Positions 1-11,195 of a DNA stretch of 64,000 nt are shown here, in pieces (position 1 is the stretch's first letter; every line of letters begins with the position of its first letter). Source of the stretch: Pilatotrama ljubarskyi (Eukaryota > Basidiomycota > Agaricomycetes > Polyporales > Polyporaceae). The stretch covers positions 248,001 to 312,000 of the forward strand of contig MU277679.1 in NCBI GenBank assembly GCA_022385805.1, given 5' to 3'. Position numbers and translations under genes: made by a program. The notes beneath the pieces are model-generated. The model saw only the letters and a list, made by a program, of their open reading frames with translations, searched no databases and had not been told where the DNA came from.

Positions 1-886
1 CTGCGGCATGCTGGTGCACCAGTGCTAGATCCTGGAAACCCGGCAGTATGGGGGGCTGGCTGGGAATGAGAGGGATTGGACCTGCGGGAAGAGGTGCTTC
101 AAAAGATGGTAACGCATACCGACTGTATGCGCCTGACATGGGCGCCTGCGCCTGCATGGGCAGCAACGTTACCGCACTCTGCCAAGGGTGCGACACGGGG
201 GCCATGGCGGGATTGTGTAGCGACGATACCTCCGGTAAGTGGCTGGCTACAGGAAATGGCAGGGGCTGCCCCGCTGATCCTGCCTGTATGGGCGGTAAGT
301 GGAACGATGAATCTCCAGAGAAGCCGCTGTGCGGCGTAGGCTTTGGGTCGGGTTCGTAGTCGTTCGGCACAGGAAAGAGGTCTACATGGCAGATTGCACC
401 CACAGCCTGATATGCGTGAGAAGGGAGATGCGGGAGAGGACATCGGGCGGCGAAGAGATTGCTCACAACTTGCTCGGGGTCGATCTCTTGTTCGGCGATC
501 CGGCCAGAGCCTGTATCCAGGACCTCGTAATAGCGACAGACGACGACGGGGGGCGGGTCGAGGGGCCTTTTGTCTTTGCGCGCGTATCTATAAAGCAAAG
601 AGAGACAGAAGACATTCAGGTTGGATGCGCAAAATGCAAGAGAGCGGGAGGATCGCTCGGTGTATGCGTACTTGCGGCCAAGATCTGCTTTCTGGATTTC
701 TTCGAGCTCTACACGGACCGTTCTTCCTGCGCAGAGGCCGCTCGAGAAAGTCACCGGCCGGCCGATGTCGGAGGGCACGATGCGTGGACACTGCGGTGGG
801 AAAGGACGGGGATGAGCAAGGCCATTTGGGCGACGGTGAGAGGGCGAGAAAAAAGAAGGGTCGCTTACAACGTATGCGCCCGCCAT
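1..886 (-). CDS. Velvet-domain regulator, VelB-like (5' part; truncated by window edge)
   Basis: Reading the minus strand, ATG is at 886 and four exons join in frame: 869-886, 672-790, 467-587 and 406 to the left edge, each bordered by GT-AG. The joined protein has a velvet-type first half: a VRVELEEIQKADLGRKYARK stretch, then RPLDPPPVV, then AICHVDLFPVPND. Velvet proteins are fungal NF-kB-like DNA-binding factors that form VeA-VelB-VosA complexes controlling development and secondary metabolism. After DLFPVP a Pro/Gln/Met-rich stretch of about 120 residues stays open to the edge with no further velvet motif. This fits the insertion that splits the velvet domain of VelB, so VelB is my best guess; VosA or VelC is possible. 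The second half of the domain lies outside the window. The first exon is only six codons, and no single-frame ORF shows the gene. Confidence 0.82.
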   Translation of the reverse strand, partial: MAGAYVVSDPSFFSPSHRRPNGLAHPRPFPPQCPRIVPSDIGRPVTFSSGLCAGRTVRVELEEIQKADLGRKYAYTERSSRSLAFCASNLNVFCLSLLYRYARKDKRPLDPPPVVVCRYYEVLDTGSGRIAEQEIDPEQVVSNLFAARCPLPHLPSHAYQAVGAICHVDLFPVPNDYEPDPKPTPHSGFSGDSSFHLPPIQAGSAGQPLPFPVASHLPEVSSLHNPAMAPVSHPWQSAVTLLPMQAQAPMSGAYSRYALPSFEAPLPAGPIPLIPSQPPILPGFQDLALVHQHAA

Positions 887-1389
887 GGAGTGCGTGAGGG
901 AGAGGCGGGTCCCGGGGATCTGGCGCAGAACCTGCAGGGGTGCTTGCTACTGCCCGGGTGCTGGGCTGGGACGCCGACGATCTGGATCGGCCTGCAGCGC
1001 AGAGTGGGCCGAGTTGCGCTTATATACTACTCGGACACGGAGAGCAGAGCTGGGGAGCATGATGGACATTGGCTGTCTGCGCTGCGCCCTCAGGCCTCTG
1101 CACAATCGACCTACGTCGTTTCTTAGTCACGCCCACTTGGATTACCTCGCGTGTGCGTTACACTTATATTAACGCTCAATGCCTTCTTCCAGATCATCCG
1201 CCGATGTGCCTCGTGCGCTCTCTCCTCGAAGCCAGGGTCCGAATTCGCACCCTGTCGAAAAGCAGCCATCCGTGTGAGGATCTGGCATCCATGAGCGAAC
1301 ATATCCGGACGGTGGCGAGTTGAATTCATGCTTATAGGCATCTTGCAAAGAAACGCAGCCCGCAAGGATCGACCACTCGGGAAGTTCAG
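887..1389. promoter_or_regulatory. Intergenic: velvet gene promoter and YVC1 3' flank
   Basis: About 500 bp separates the YVC1 stop from the velvet ATG, both on the minus strand. A TATA-like tataagcgca (minus strand, about 1015-1027) sits roughly 130 bp upstream of the velvet ATG. No coding segment was recognised. Confidence 0.4.
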
Positions 1390-4300
1390 TCACCGCTGCA
1401 GGCCCCGCGAGATCTCAAGCAGGATCTCCTCCATCCGCCGCTGTCTCGCCTCGATGCCTTCCAATCTCCGCCCCCACTCCGCCATCTCGGCAATCTCCCC
1501 GCCGTCCTCCCGTTCATCCTCCGCCTCGCTCGCCGTCTCCCGGGGCTGCCCAATCGCCGCTGCTTCCCCAGACTCTCGGCTTCCCCTCCCCTCCGCCACC
1601 TCGCCTCTCTCGTCCGGACTTTCCGAGAGAGGTGCCTGCGCTGCGATGAGCCCCAGGTGCGAGCGCATGACGGGGCTGTTCGTCGTCGGGAACCTCCTCA
1701 GCCCCGTCGTACTAGCACTAGCGTGGGCGTTGTCCCCGCTACCACTCGGTCCCGCACTGTCCCCGCCGCCGTTGTGATGGCTAGCGGCCGCACCAACGCC
1801 GTGACCCGCGAGAGAGTACGTCCGCGCGCGCCGCGGCGGGTTGACTGCGTGCATCGAAGACAGCCGCCGCCGCATCGCTGGCCCGTAGCTAATCGCAGCC
1901 GCACCCGATCCTCCGCCTCCTCCCGATGTCGCCGCGTCGGACTGCGTCTGCTCGTCTGCGCCATCCTCGTCCACGATGAGCGGCTGGAAGATCTGCGCGA
2001 GCGGACTCGAAGCGCTCTGTGCGAGCTCGAGCCCGCGCGCCACGACCGAGTTCACGCGTGCGCGCTGGAGGGGGATATGCCCCGGGGCTTGCTGGGGTGA
2101 GGAGGAGGGCCCGGCTTGCTCGCTCTTGCGCGGGGATGGAGGTACAGGCGGGGTCGTGCGCCCCGCAGGTGAGGTGGATGGATGCCGCTGGTGCTGCGAG
2201 GAGGATTGAGAGGCGCGGCGCCGCGAGAGCTGCGAGAGCCGGCGTTGGCGGGCTGTGTCGATTGGCGGGACGTCGTCGACTTCTTCCATGTCGAGTGCGC
2301 TTTCTTCGAACTCTTCTTCGAGCTCGAAGATCTGAGCGTTGGAAGCGATCAGAAGTCAGCTATGGTTGGATCGAGGCGGAATGGGGTACTTACAGCATCG
2401 ATGTCAGCGTCGGGTCCTGTGAGACCTTCGAAAAGCGCTATCGACATCGTAAGCCCATCCGCTCACCGCTAGTAGGAGGAAGAAAGACGTACTGAGACGC
2501 TTGAAGTGCCGAGGCAAGGTGTCAAAGAGCTTCTCCGCCGCCGAAGATACAGTTTCGTAGAACGTATACGATCCGGAGAGTTTTGCTTGCCTCTCGTACC
2601 ACGCGATTCCGAGCAGGATCGGAAAACTCGTGAGCCTGGACAGCCGAATGAGCACGCAAAGCAGGTACAATCGGGGCAGTGGGAGGCGCACCTGATCATG
2701 AAGACGTTGACCTAGGCCTCAGTTAGACAGGCTGATACGGGGACGGGCAAGTAGCTTACCTTATGGAACCAGCGGGGACTGAGAACGTAGCTGGCAGGAA
2801 GCATGATACAGAGCGCTACGAGATTAATCGGCGGTTGATACGAGAATAGCGAGTCCGCCTTGACCCTGCAGGAGATTGGTCAACTATTGTCTAGGAGATG
2901 TGAGGGATCAACTTACCCTTCGACCGTCGAGACCGCCCGGCGGAACATGGCCTGGATCATGTCAGTCCAGGGTGCACGCTAGAAGCCCTTGGGCGAGCAT
3001 ACCTCTGCAGCAGCATCGTCGTTGATCGTCGAGAAGGTGTGTGAGAGGATCTAGTGTGCGGATGCAGTTATCGATCATCCGTAGCTCTCTTGTCTGCGAA
3101 AGAGTACTCACGGACACGAGCACTGCGTATAATGTCAGCACGCAGTAAGTGGTGGAGTGGATGCAACATAAGTCGCACCTGTCAGGAGCAGTGTGTTGCT
3201 CAAGCACGCATACGTGATCATGAGGAAAGGTCCGAAAACCGGATGGAATCTCGCTGCGGGCAGAAGATTTGCGGTAAGAATACACTGCAGGGCCGCGGAA
3301 CTAGCAGACAGATGCACATACAAGCATTCTCAAACCCGCTCGCGTCTAGCCCGAACCAGAGATCTAGCATCCACCACGCGATCGTCCTGAGTTATGAGAG
3401 CTTAGTGTACACTCGCGCAACTCGAGGAAAGCGAGGCCCACCCTGCGCTATATCTGGACCAGCCATCTGAATCAAACTTAAAGGTGAGAAGTCGACGGTG
3501 TAGGGCTCACCTCGCATGCGCATGGTCCTTGCCGAGGCTGCGGATGGGGCCCCAGGCCATGTCAGTCACGAACGGGGAACGCGAGTGGCAGGTCTCGGAA
3601 CAGTGACTAGTGACGATAACTTACGTCCAGAGCGCATACAAAAACCCGCCAAAGCAGAACGCGGCGATGCCCATGAGAACAACAAACTGCAAGATCATGG
3701 CACGCAGAGATAGCACCATGACGTTGTTTTTGAAGGTCACGAACGCGAGTCTGAGATGATCCGCGGGAATGCATAAGCCGATAGGGAGCGTATCAGATAC
3801 GTAGAATCTATCAAACTCAGGGAAGGGTGCCTACCGAGGGAACATGAGGACTGCAATGAGCGCCAGACAATTGATGCCCATCTCTCTAGCCCAACGTCCT
3901 GCCGGGAGGTGAGCTGTCAGCGGGTCTGGGAAGCTGGGGTGACGCACTGTGGTCGTAAACTCCGATGAACCTCATGATCGCGTAAGTGCAATATAGGGTG
4001 ACTAGGTGCTGTTAGGCAGCTGTCTGCGGCGATAGGGCGTCGGAACTCACCAAAGGCCAGGTCGAAGCCGTTCTTGAAGGGAGTCAGACGGAGATGCTCG
4101 GTCCTAAATCGGAAAGGCTCTCACCCATGTCCCCTTGAAGTATACTGCGTCGACAGCCATGCCAAATGTGAGCATATATGTCATATGTATGGGCAGCAGG
4201 ATCACCTTTGATGCCGTGCTCTTGCATAGCGGCGACCTTCTCGAGGGTGAAGCCTAATGCATAGACCATGAAGATGACTTCAGCAAGATTGATCCTGTTC

Positions 4301-5524
4301 AATTCGCTATACTCCAGTGCGAATATGAATAGTACGAATAGGATGAGGAAGCTGAGCGGGAGGTTGAGCTCCATAGCCATGGGGATGGATCTTGTTTGAC
4401 ACGTACTTCATATATTCTAGGACAGAACGTATCGCGGGTACTTTGAGTCTAAGAGTATGGCATGAGCCAACAGCATGAGTTTGCAGCTTTTCGCTTACCG
4501 ATAGTGGTCTAGTAGAGGGGCTCTATGGGGGTCGTAGAAGTGTATGGGATTACGCTTGTATGTCTGAAAGCAAATCAGGCCTGCAATCACTGCATAGCCA
4601 GCTTGCACTCACATCTGAAAGTATTGAGCGACTGCTCTCTGCTTGATAGACTATTTTGCCACTGTTTACAAGTTCGTCAGGTCTATCAGCAACAATTGGC
4701 CGGGATTCCTAACCTCCAGATGCCGTCAATGACCTTCTGACAAGGCGAGCTTTTGATGAAGCGTTTCGCTTGACCCAGAATGGCCATCTCGATCGCATTG
4801 CCTACCCTGTCCTCCAAGTCGTCGTCATTCTCTTCCCGAGCACGCTCCAGCAGCACACGCGGCGCGCCAGAATATACGGGCCATGTGGTGGTGAGCGCAA
4901 GTGCAAGCTCGAGCATGTTCTCCGCATGTTCCCGCAGCGCACGTATTGCAAGGATCTCGCATAGGTCGGCGCGTGTCTGCGAGAGGGAGGCTGTGGTCAA
5001 GTGGCGGTCGCGGATGAAGTAAACGCGGTTGAGCAAGAGGCAGAAGACGACGGAGAGGTTTTCCTGATGTTGGAGTGCGCTGTACTTCTCACCGAGTGGG
5101 CGGACGAGGGTGTAGGTGAGATCAGGAGCGGTAAGCTAATAGAGGGTCGCAGGCGTTAATAGACGCGTAGAAGTTGACGACAGTGATACTGACAGCGTCG
5201 TACGCCAAAGGGGTATCTGATGTGCGTTCCGCTCAGCAGCTGCTGTCAAGAGCATGTAGAGCATGTATAGTGACAGACCTATGAAATGCTGCAACACAAA
5301 GCAGCCAAAATCTTGAAGTCAGAGCTACTCGTGGAGAAATCCAGAACGATGTCTCTACCATGACGTCCTAGAGCCACTCCTCAGTACGAGAGTTGTAAGG
5401 CAAACGTAAAGTCAAAACTGACGCGTCTGATCATCTGTATAATTGGGTAGACCTCTGTCGTCTCGACATTGCTCCGTAACAGAGGTTGGCGTTCGGACAC
5501 TGGCGCCTCGGTTGCTTCAGCCAT
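1390..5524 (-). CDS. YVC1: Yvc1 TRP-like vacuolar calcium-activated cation channel
   Basis: ATG at 5524 opens MAEATEAPVSERQPLLRSNV followed by VYPIIQMIRR, the typical Yvc1 N terminus with a PLL acidic-dileucine-like motif. Many small exons follow. Recognisable blocks are DTPLAYDA; LTAPDLTYTLVRPL; the soluble helical exon at 4686-5036; AEVIFMVYALGFTLEKVAA (about 4240-4300); WNGFDLAF; REMGINCLALIAVLMFPR; NNVMVLSLRAMILQFVVLMG; the pore-proximal MLDLWFGLDASGF (about 3345-3385); HPVFGPFLMITYACLSNTLL; and ASYVLSPRWFHKVNVFMIRL. The last exon (1390 to about 2340) encodes an acidic then Ser/Pro/Arg-rich cytosolic tail with a short C-terminal coiled coil. The family releases Ca2+ from the vacuole after osmotic or stretch stimuli. 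It is divergent from VPS5 over about 395 bp. Family assignment is firm; individual splice sites were placed by eye. Confidence 0.93.
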
Positions 5525-5919
5525 GGCTTGTTTTCCGCTCATTCAGCTCCTCATGTACAGATCTTCAAGAGCATACACAGTGTGTTCGAAGTCGACGAAG
5601 ATTTAACACCGCAGAGGGACAGATGCGAAATTTCTCCTGGAGAGAATGTGAGCAGGAACGAAGCCTGAGGAGCTTCAGCCACTTCGAGTCGCAACTGCAT
5701 CATGCCCGCGCCCATGATGTGAAGTTGCTGCATCTTATCTTATCTTGTGAAATTCCCTATATGGTAACTCCTGCACCCTCACGCCGCGCTTAGCGCGGGG
5801 AGAGCGCGACCGCATCTTGCACTCCTCCATCCGCGAGACCCGGCACTCTTTCTATCCCCTTGACGGTTGTCGTGACGGGTTAGTTGGATTAGGGTCTCCA
5901 TCTAGCACCCAATATTACC
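5525..5919. promoter_or_regulatory. Bidirectional promoter between YVC1 and VPS5
   Basis: A 395 bp non-coding stretch lies between two divergent start codons. It serves two genes acting on the endosome-vacuole system, so shared regulation is possible but only inferred. No TATA box close to either ATG is convincing. Confidence 0.45.
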
Positions 5920-8438
5920 ATGGACGGCTTTGACGACCTGTTGGCACCTTCGCGCGACGTGCTTGCGAACCCCTTCGAGGACCCATTCGCGAAACCTAGG
6001 TCAAACTCTCCTGATCCGTGGGCGAGCTACGGACAGGACGTCCCATCTTTTAACGAGGAGGCAGCTGCTTTTGGGAGCAACTTGCCTACTGCAGCACGGC
6101 ACGACGCGTTCGCAGACATCGATGGATTCCAAGACTTCCGCGACAGCGCCCCAGACCCGCTAGAGACTGCAGCATTCAACGCAGCCGAGGGGAGCGCAGA
6201 GACAGCAGAAGACTCAACGCCTGCAGCGGCACATTCATCTCCTCCCCTGACCCCTGGCTTTCGCGAAAGCATATCAGAGGAACCTGAACATCATGACGAG
6301 CAACCACCTCAGCCTCCCGGGCAGCCTACTCCTCCGGTCCAGGAGCCCAAGAAGGCCCCGACACCACCTGCCGAACAGCCCAAGGCCAGTTCCTCAGAAG
6401 GCGCTCCTCGCGTACCCGGTCATACGTCACGCCGTTCGACTGCGTCAATATCTTCCTCTCACGTCGCGCAGGCGAGGACAGCGCCAGTATCTTACAACCC
6501 GCTCGATCAACCGGGGGGCACGCTTGAAAGGTCGATTGCTGGTCTTTCCATAGGCGGCGAGGCGCTTGGTGGATGGCAGGACTCGGGCGGATGGCAGAGC
6601 TCGCACACCACTTTTGGTGCACCAGCACCAGCTCAGGCTTCCAACTTCACGCGCGAGAGGAGTGTGTCGGATGACGACGATGACGATGACCGACCTATTG
6701 CGCAGACCATCGCTGCTCGGGTGGCCTCAAAGGAGCGGCAGCAGGCAGCGAAATCGGTGAGCCATTTCGTCTATCTTACTGCGGCCGGCGGGTCGAACTC
6801 ATGCGCGGTGGACAGCCTTCGGAAGCCAGTTCGTCTGCCCCTCAGAAGAGGGATAGCGGCATTCAGCCCGTGTTTGTGATCAGCGTGGACGACCCGCAGA
6901 GAGTAGGAGATCCCATTCGCGCATATACCATGTACACTGTTCATACCAAGGTATGTATGCTTTGCGATCCTCCCGACGATTGTGAGACTTACAGGTGCGA
7001 CACAGACCACCTCTCCGATGTATAAGAAATCCACGTTCTCAGTCCTCCGGCGATACTCCGACTTCCTGTGGCTCTACGAGACGCTATCTATGAACAATCC
7101 CGGTGTGGTTGTGCCGCCAGTGCCTGACAAGAACCCGTTCGGACGATTCGACAACGAATTCGTGCAGCAAAGGCGGCTCGCTCTCGAGAAGTGTATCCAG
7201 AAAATCGCGAACCACCCGGTTCTGCAGAAGGACCCTGACTTGAAGCTGTTCCTGGAAAGCGATACGTTCGCACTTGACGTTCGTCCAACTCCTATCTGAT
7301 GATTGGTATAGTGTTGATAACTTTTAACGTAGATCAAGCACCGGAAAGCAGAGATTGCACAGGAGAAAGGCGGCCTCATCACTGCCATTGGCCAAACTAT
7401 CGCTGGCCCTCGATTCCATGAGACGGACGAGGTAGCGTAAACCCGGCATCCTTCACATCCAGCGATTCACTGACTGCACAATGTCCGCGCCCTTAGTGGT
7501 TTGACAGACAGAAGGCCTATCTGGACAGCTTGGAGACCCAGCTCCGCGGTCTGGTGAAGTCCATCGAGGCAGTAGCCAAACACCGGCAAGGTACCTACCG
7601 TTCATATCATACCGTTCTCCATCCTCGGGTTCACTAAGAAGTGCCTACAGAGGTGGCTGCCGCGGCTGGCGAGTTCGCACAGACAATCGTGGATCTTGCG
7701 GCTTGTGATGTCGGAACGCAACTTTCGGTCTCGCTCTCGGGACTGGCCGAGGTGGAACGCAAAGCGCAAGAGCTCCATTCCACCCAGGCGCACGACGATA
7801 TGGTCACCATACTGAGCACAGGTCAGTGCAAACATCGTTCTATTTTCAATCAATGTCAGCTCATAGGAAAATTGCAGCTGACGAGTATGCCCGCCTCATC
7901 AACTCTGTTCGGGTAAGCTAGTCATGTTTGGCTTTGACGGGTTGAACGGTGTTTGACTTTGGGCTCATTTATGTAGCTCGCATTCAGCTCCCGCGTGCGC
8001 GTATACCACGCGTGGCAGAACGCGGACGCGCATCTGAAGCGCACCAAGCAGACGCACGAGAACAACCGCGCGCAAGGCAAGCTGGGGCCCGAGGCGCTCA
8101 GCCGCTCACTCGCACTCGTCGCGGATGCCGAGCGGCGCGCCCTCGATGCGAAGCAAGAGTTTGACCAGGTCTCACGTTTGGTCAAGAGCGAGGTCGCGAG
8201 GTTCGAGCATGAGCGTATCGAGGACTTCAAAAACTCTCTTGAGGCGTTCTTGGAGGGTATGATCTCAAAGCAGAAGCAGGTAGGTTTCTTATCTTTTCTT
8301 CGCGTTCGCAGTTGCGCTTAAGTTGTTGGTTGATAGTTGATCAGCGCATGGGAGAGCTATCAGCACACTCTGCTGAAGCGGGTGGCACCTCAATCGCAAC
8401 AGCGTCCGCCCGATTCGCCTGTTGCCTCCGCAGGGTGA
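5920..8438 (+). CDS. VPS5: Vps5/SNX1-type sorting nexin (retromer PX-BAR subunit)
   Basis: Starts MDGFDDLLAPSRDVLANPFE at 5920. A disordered acidic/Pro-rich N terminus includes a run of Asp (about 6670-6690). The first intron follows at about 6757. The PX domain begins PVFVISVDDPQRVGD (about 6868), with RRYSDFLWLYETL (about 7050), the proline loop VVVPPVPDKNPFGRF and FVQQRRLALEKC, which carries the basic residues that bind PI3P. Further exons (about 7333 onward) form the helical BAR region: SLETQLRGLVKSIEAV, VRVYHAWQNADAHLKRTKQT, SEVARFEHERIEDFKNSLE. A last exon after the acceptor at about 8336 gives LISAWESYQHTLLKRVAP and ends at TGA 8436-8438. With Vps17 this protein forms the membrane-bending half of retromer for endosome-to-Golgi recycling. 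The stop lies 135 bp from the convergent MPE1 stop. Confidence 0.93.
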
Positions 8439-8573
8439 ACTGGACTGTACCCACATGTATTCTACTTCGCACTCTTACGGCTACTGGAGATAATCGTCGA
8501 GATTTCATATACGGAATACACGCTACTGTCCCAACATGTATGCGGTCGAGAACTAATGGCGAGGTAAGCAAGG

Positions 8574-10828
8574 TCACTCCCAATATCTCGCGTGCTTCGC
8601 ATCACCCTGCTCCGCGCCCGCTATCTCCAAAAAGTCCGAGGGGCGATCGCGCTTGAGTTGCCGCCGCCGGTTGTTGAGTGGCAATCGCTGGTATGCCGAA
8701 TCCTGGCCGGCGGGCTGCTGGTTGGGAAACGGGTTCGTCCACTGCCTATACTCCTGCTGCATGCCCATTCCACCGCCCATTCCACCGCCCATACCCGGAC
8801 CCATAGCGGCACCCATCCCGGAACCCATCGGCCCGACGCCAGGCATGGGGAAGGACGAGGCAGCTGCCATGGCGGCGACAGCTTGCGCCTGCTGCAGCTC
8901 CATCTGAAGCTGCTGGTGCTTGAGCTGTGCCTGCTGGCGGACCTGCGCGGGGAGCGAAGTGTTGTTGAGCATCACTTGGAGCTGCTGGATTTGCGCTTGA
9001 AGTTGCGGGATGCTCTGCGCGAGGACTTGGGCGACGTCCATGCCGCCTTGGTCACCGTAGAACTCGCCCTCGCCGCCTTCCGCCGTGGTTCCATCGGTAG
9101 CTTTGGACATACTCTGACGCAGAACGTAAGTCAGGACAACTAAGAAACCAGGGATATGCGTACCTTGTCTCCGTCTGCCCCACCCTCGGTTGACTGGTTC
9201 GCATCTGCGTTCTCTTGTGCCTGCTTGTCCTGGCGCTCCGCCTCCTGCCTGCTCCGCTCAACCTCCTGGTCAATAAAGTCGTGCACGCGCGCACGCATGG
9301 GCTTGTCGATGATGAGCTTGTCGAGGCTCGGGATCTTGCGCGCGCAGTTGGGGCAGAGGAAGTCGCGCTCGAGGAGGTGCGTCTGCACGCATTCCTCGCA
9401 GTACAGTGTGCCACAGCAGGGCGTCTTGACCGCGTCTCGGTATAATTTACCGTCGATCGGACATGCGAGAGATGGATCTGAGGGGGGGCGCTCGCGGATG
9501 TCGGCTTCGGTGAGGCCTTTGTGGCGGGAGACTTGTTTCTGCCATGACGCGCTGTAGGGCAGTTTAGAGAGCTGAGGGAGGTTGAGGAGAGAAATGGACT
9601 TACGAGTCTGGCTGAGCGACAACATAACCACCCTCGGGCGTCACCATGACTCCCTGACCAAGCTGACCTGTCGTAGGATTATCGACCGCCTTCAGGAAAC
9701 TGCGGGGGATACCGGTCGTGCGCTTGATTCGTGGCCTGTGGTCAAACTCGCGGTCATTGTTTGTTGGGCAGTCTTGGATCCAGTGGCCTTGACACAATGT
9801 ATTGTCAGGTGTATACTACCGAGCAACGACCTGGAGTCACATACCTTTCTGCCCACACCGATAGCAGACATAGCTGGGCGGTAATGGTCGGTCATGGTGG
9901 TGGGAGGGTTGATAGGGCTTGCCCCCTCGAGGCGCTCCCCGCGGATTGTTGTTGTATATTCGAACGGCACTGCGGTCACGGGGAAAGTGTGCACGAAAAC
10001 ATGGGCGAAACGGAGTTCATTAGAGGATACTCTACTATGTGAACAAGGATGAGCGCTTGCGCGCGACACCAACTGTGACATCTTTTCCTGGGTTTCCTCC
10101 CAGTTCGCCGTTTGCGCTTGGAACATGGCCGCCATTGCAGCCGCCTCGTCTTCAGCAGTCACAACATTGTTGATGATGGGAGCCTTGGGGCCAAGATATC
10201 AGCACGAATCATGGAACTCCGTAGTCCGTACTCACCGGTGCTGGTGGCTTCTCGGCGGCCTTCGGCTCCTCCTTCATTTCCTTGTTGTCGAAACGCTTGG
10301 ACATATGGCCTCCGGGTCTACCCCAGTTGTTGCCGCCCGCAGATGTTTTGTTCGCGTCTGCAGATGCGGAGGTCGCACCACTGGTGGCCAAGTATCGCAG
10401 CGCTGAACCCCTTCCTGGACGGGCAGGCACACGCTTGACTATAATGGATGATGAACGAGGGATGATCTGAGAGTCATCCTTGTATTCTATACGAATTGTT
10501 AGACGGTTGCTACCAGACACGACGTACGGCCGGAGTGTAGAACGAGAGTAAAGAGGCCATGAAGAGTGCGCGACACCAGCCTGAGGTGCGCAAACTCCGC
10601 CTGCACTCTTGTTGCCGTACCCCATACGATCCAGGCTCCTGAGAAGGTTGCTTACTGACCATCTCCGGAGTTGTCCAGAACAACAAGATCAAAGTCATTG
10701 GCTTTGGTGAGATTATTGGCCAGGATGATCTCCTTCTTCAGGTCAAAAACCGAGATGCCAGTGCCATCGAAAGTGACTCGAGACTCGTCCTTCTGGGATC
10801 TGAACCTGTAGAAGACCGACGATGCCAT
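8574..10828 (-). CDS. MPE1: Mpe1/RBBP6-type cleavage and polyadenylation factor (DWNN, zinc knuckle, RING)
   Basis: ATG at 10828 gives MASSVFYRFRSQKDESRVTF, a ubiquitin-like DWNN domain, continuing through KKEIILANNL and FDLVVLDNSG. A linker exon (about 10210-10490) is Lys/Gly/Ser rich. A CCHC zinc knuckle is split by an intron at about 9790-9870 (CYRCGQKG then HWIQDCP). A RING/U-box-like domain follows (about 9340-9470) with CPIDGKLYRDAV, CCGTLYCEECV and FLCPNC. The C-terminal exon (8574-9110) holds a Gln-rich coiled coil, a Met/Gly-rich tract from a repeated 12-bp unit near 8764-8800, and a basic tail. Mpe1 is an essential subunit of the 3'-end cleavage and polyadenylation complex. Four or more introns; ERG4 is divergent. 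Confidence 0.92.
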
Positions 10829-11195
10829 GGAGGCTAAACAGACAAGTAGAAGACGCCCAGAAGAGTTCTGTATGGATACCGTGAACCAAGAGCCCGAAGA
10901 TTGAAGCAGGAGGATGTGGTCTGGAGACAAGCTTGGATGTCTTTCGCTCGTCGACAGCCACAGCTGGTGGCGGCAATGGCCGAGGCCGTCGGCACGAGCC
11001 GCAAACTTGGAACTCCGGGGTCCCTTGCGCGCGGCAGTGCCCGGGGTCCGGTTTGACGCGTACCATGGGCGCTAGTCGCGTACGTGAAGAAGCCGTCGGC
11101 ATTGGTCGCCGGTAAACGGTCGTGCCATTCCGATATTTATTGGCCTCGACGTCGAGACTCTCGTTCTCCGCACTTCGACACTCGCCGTCCACGCC
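10829..11195. promoter_or_regulatory. Bidirectional promoter between MPE1 and ERG4
   Basis: A 367 bp intergenic stretch lies between divergent ATGs. An AT-rich cgatatttattgg at about 11130 is 60 bp upstream of the ERG4 ATG and could act as a TATA-like element. No ORF here is convincing. Confidence 0.4.

Noticed and set aside
329..1126. 265-codon plus-strand ORF at the left end
   Set aside because: It is antisense to the velvet exons, has no motif, and the minus strand gives a coherent spliced protein.
8592..9143. 183-codon plus ORF rich in His/Thr/Leu
   Set aside because: Antisense shadow of the last MPE1 exon.
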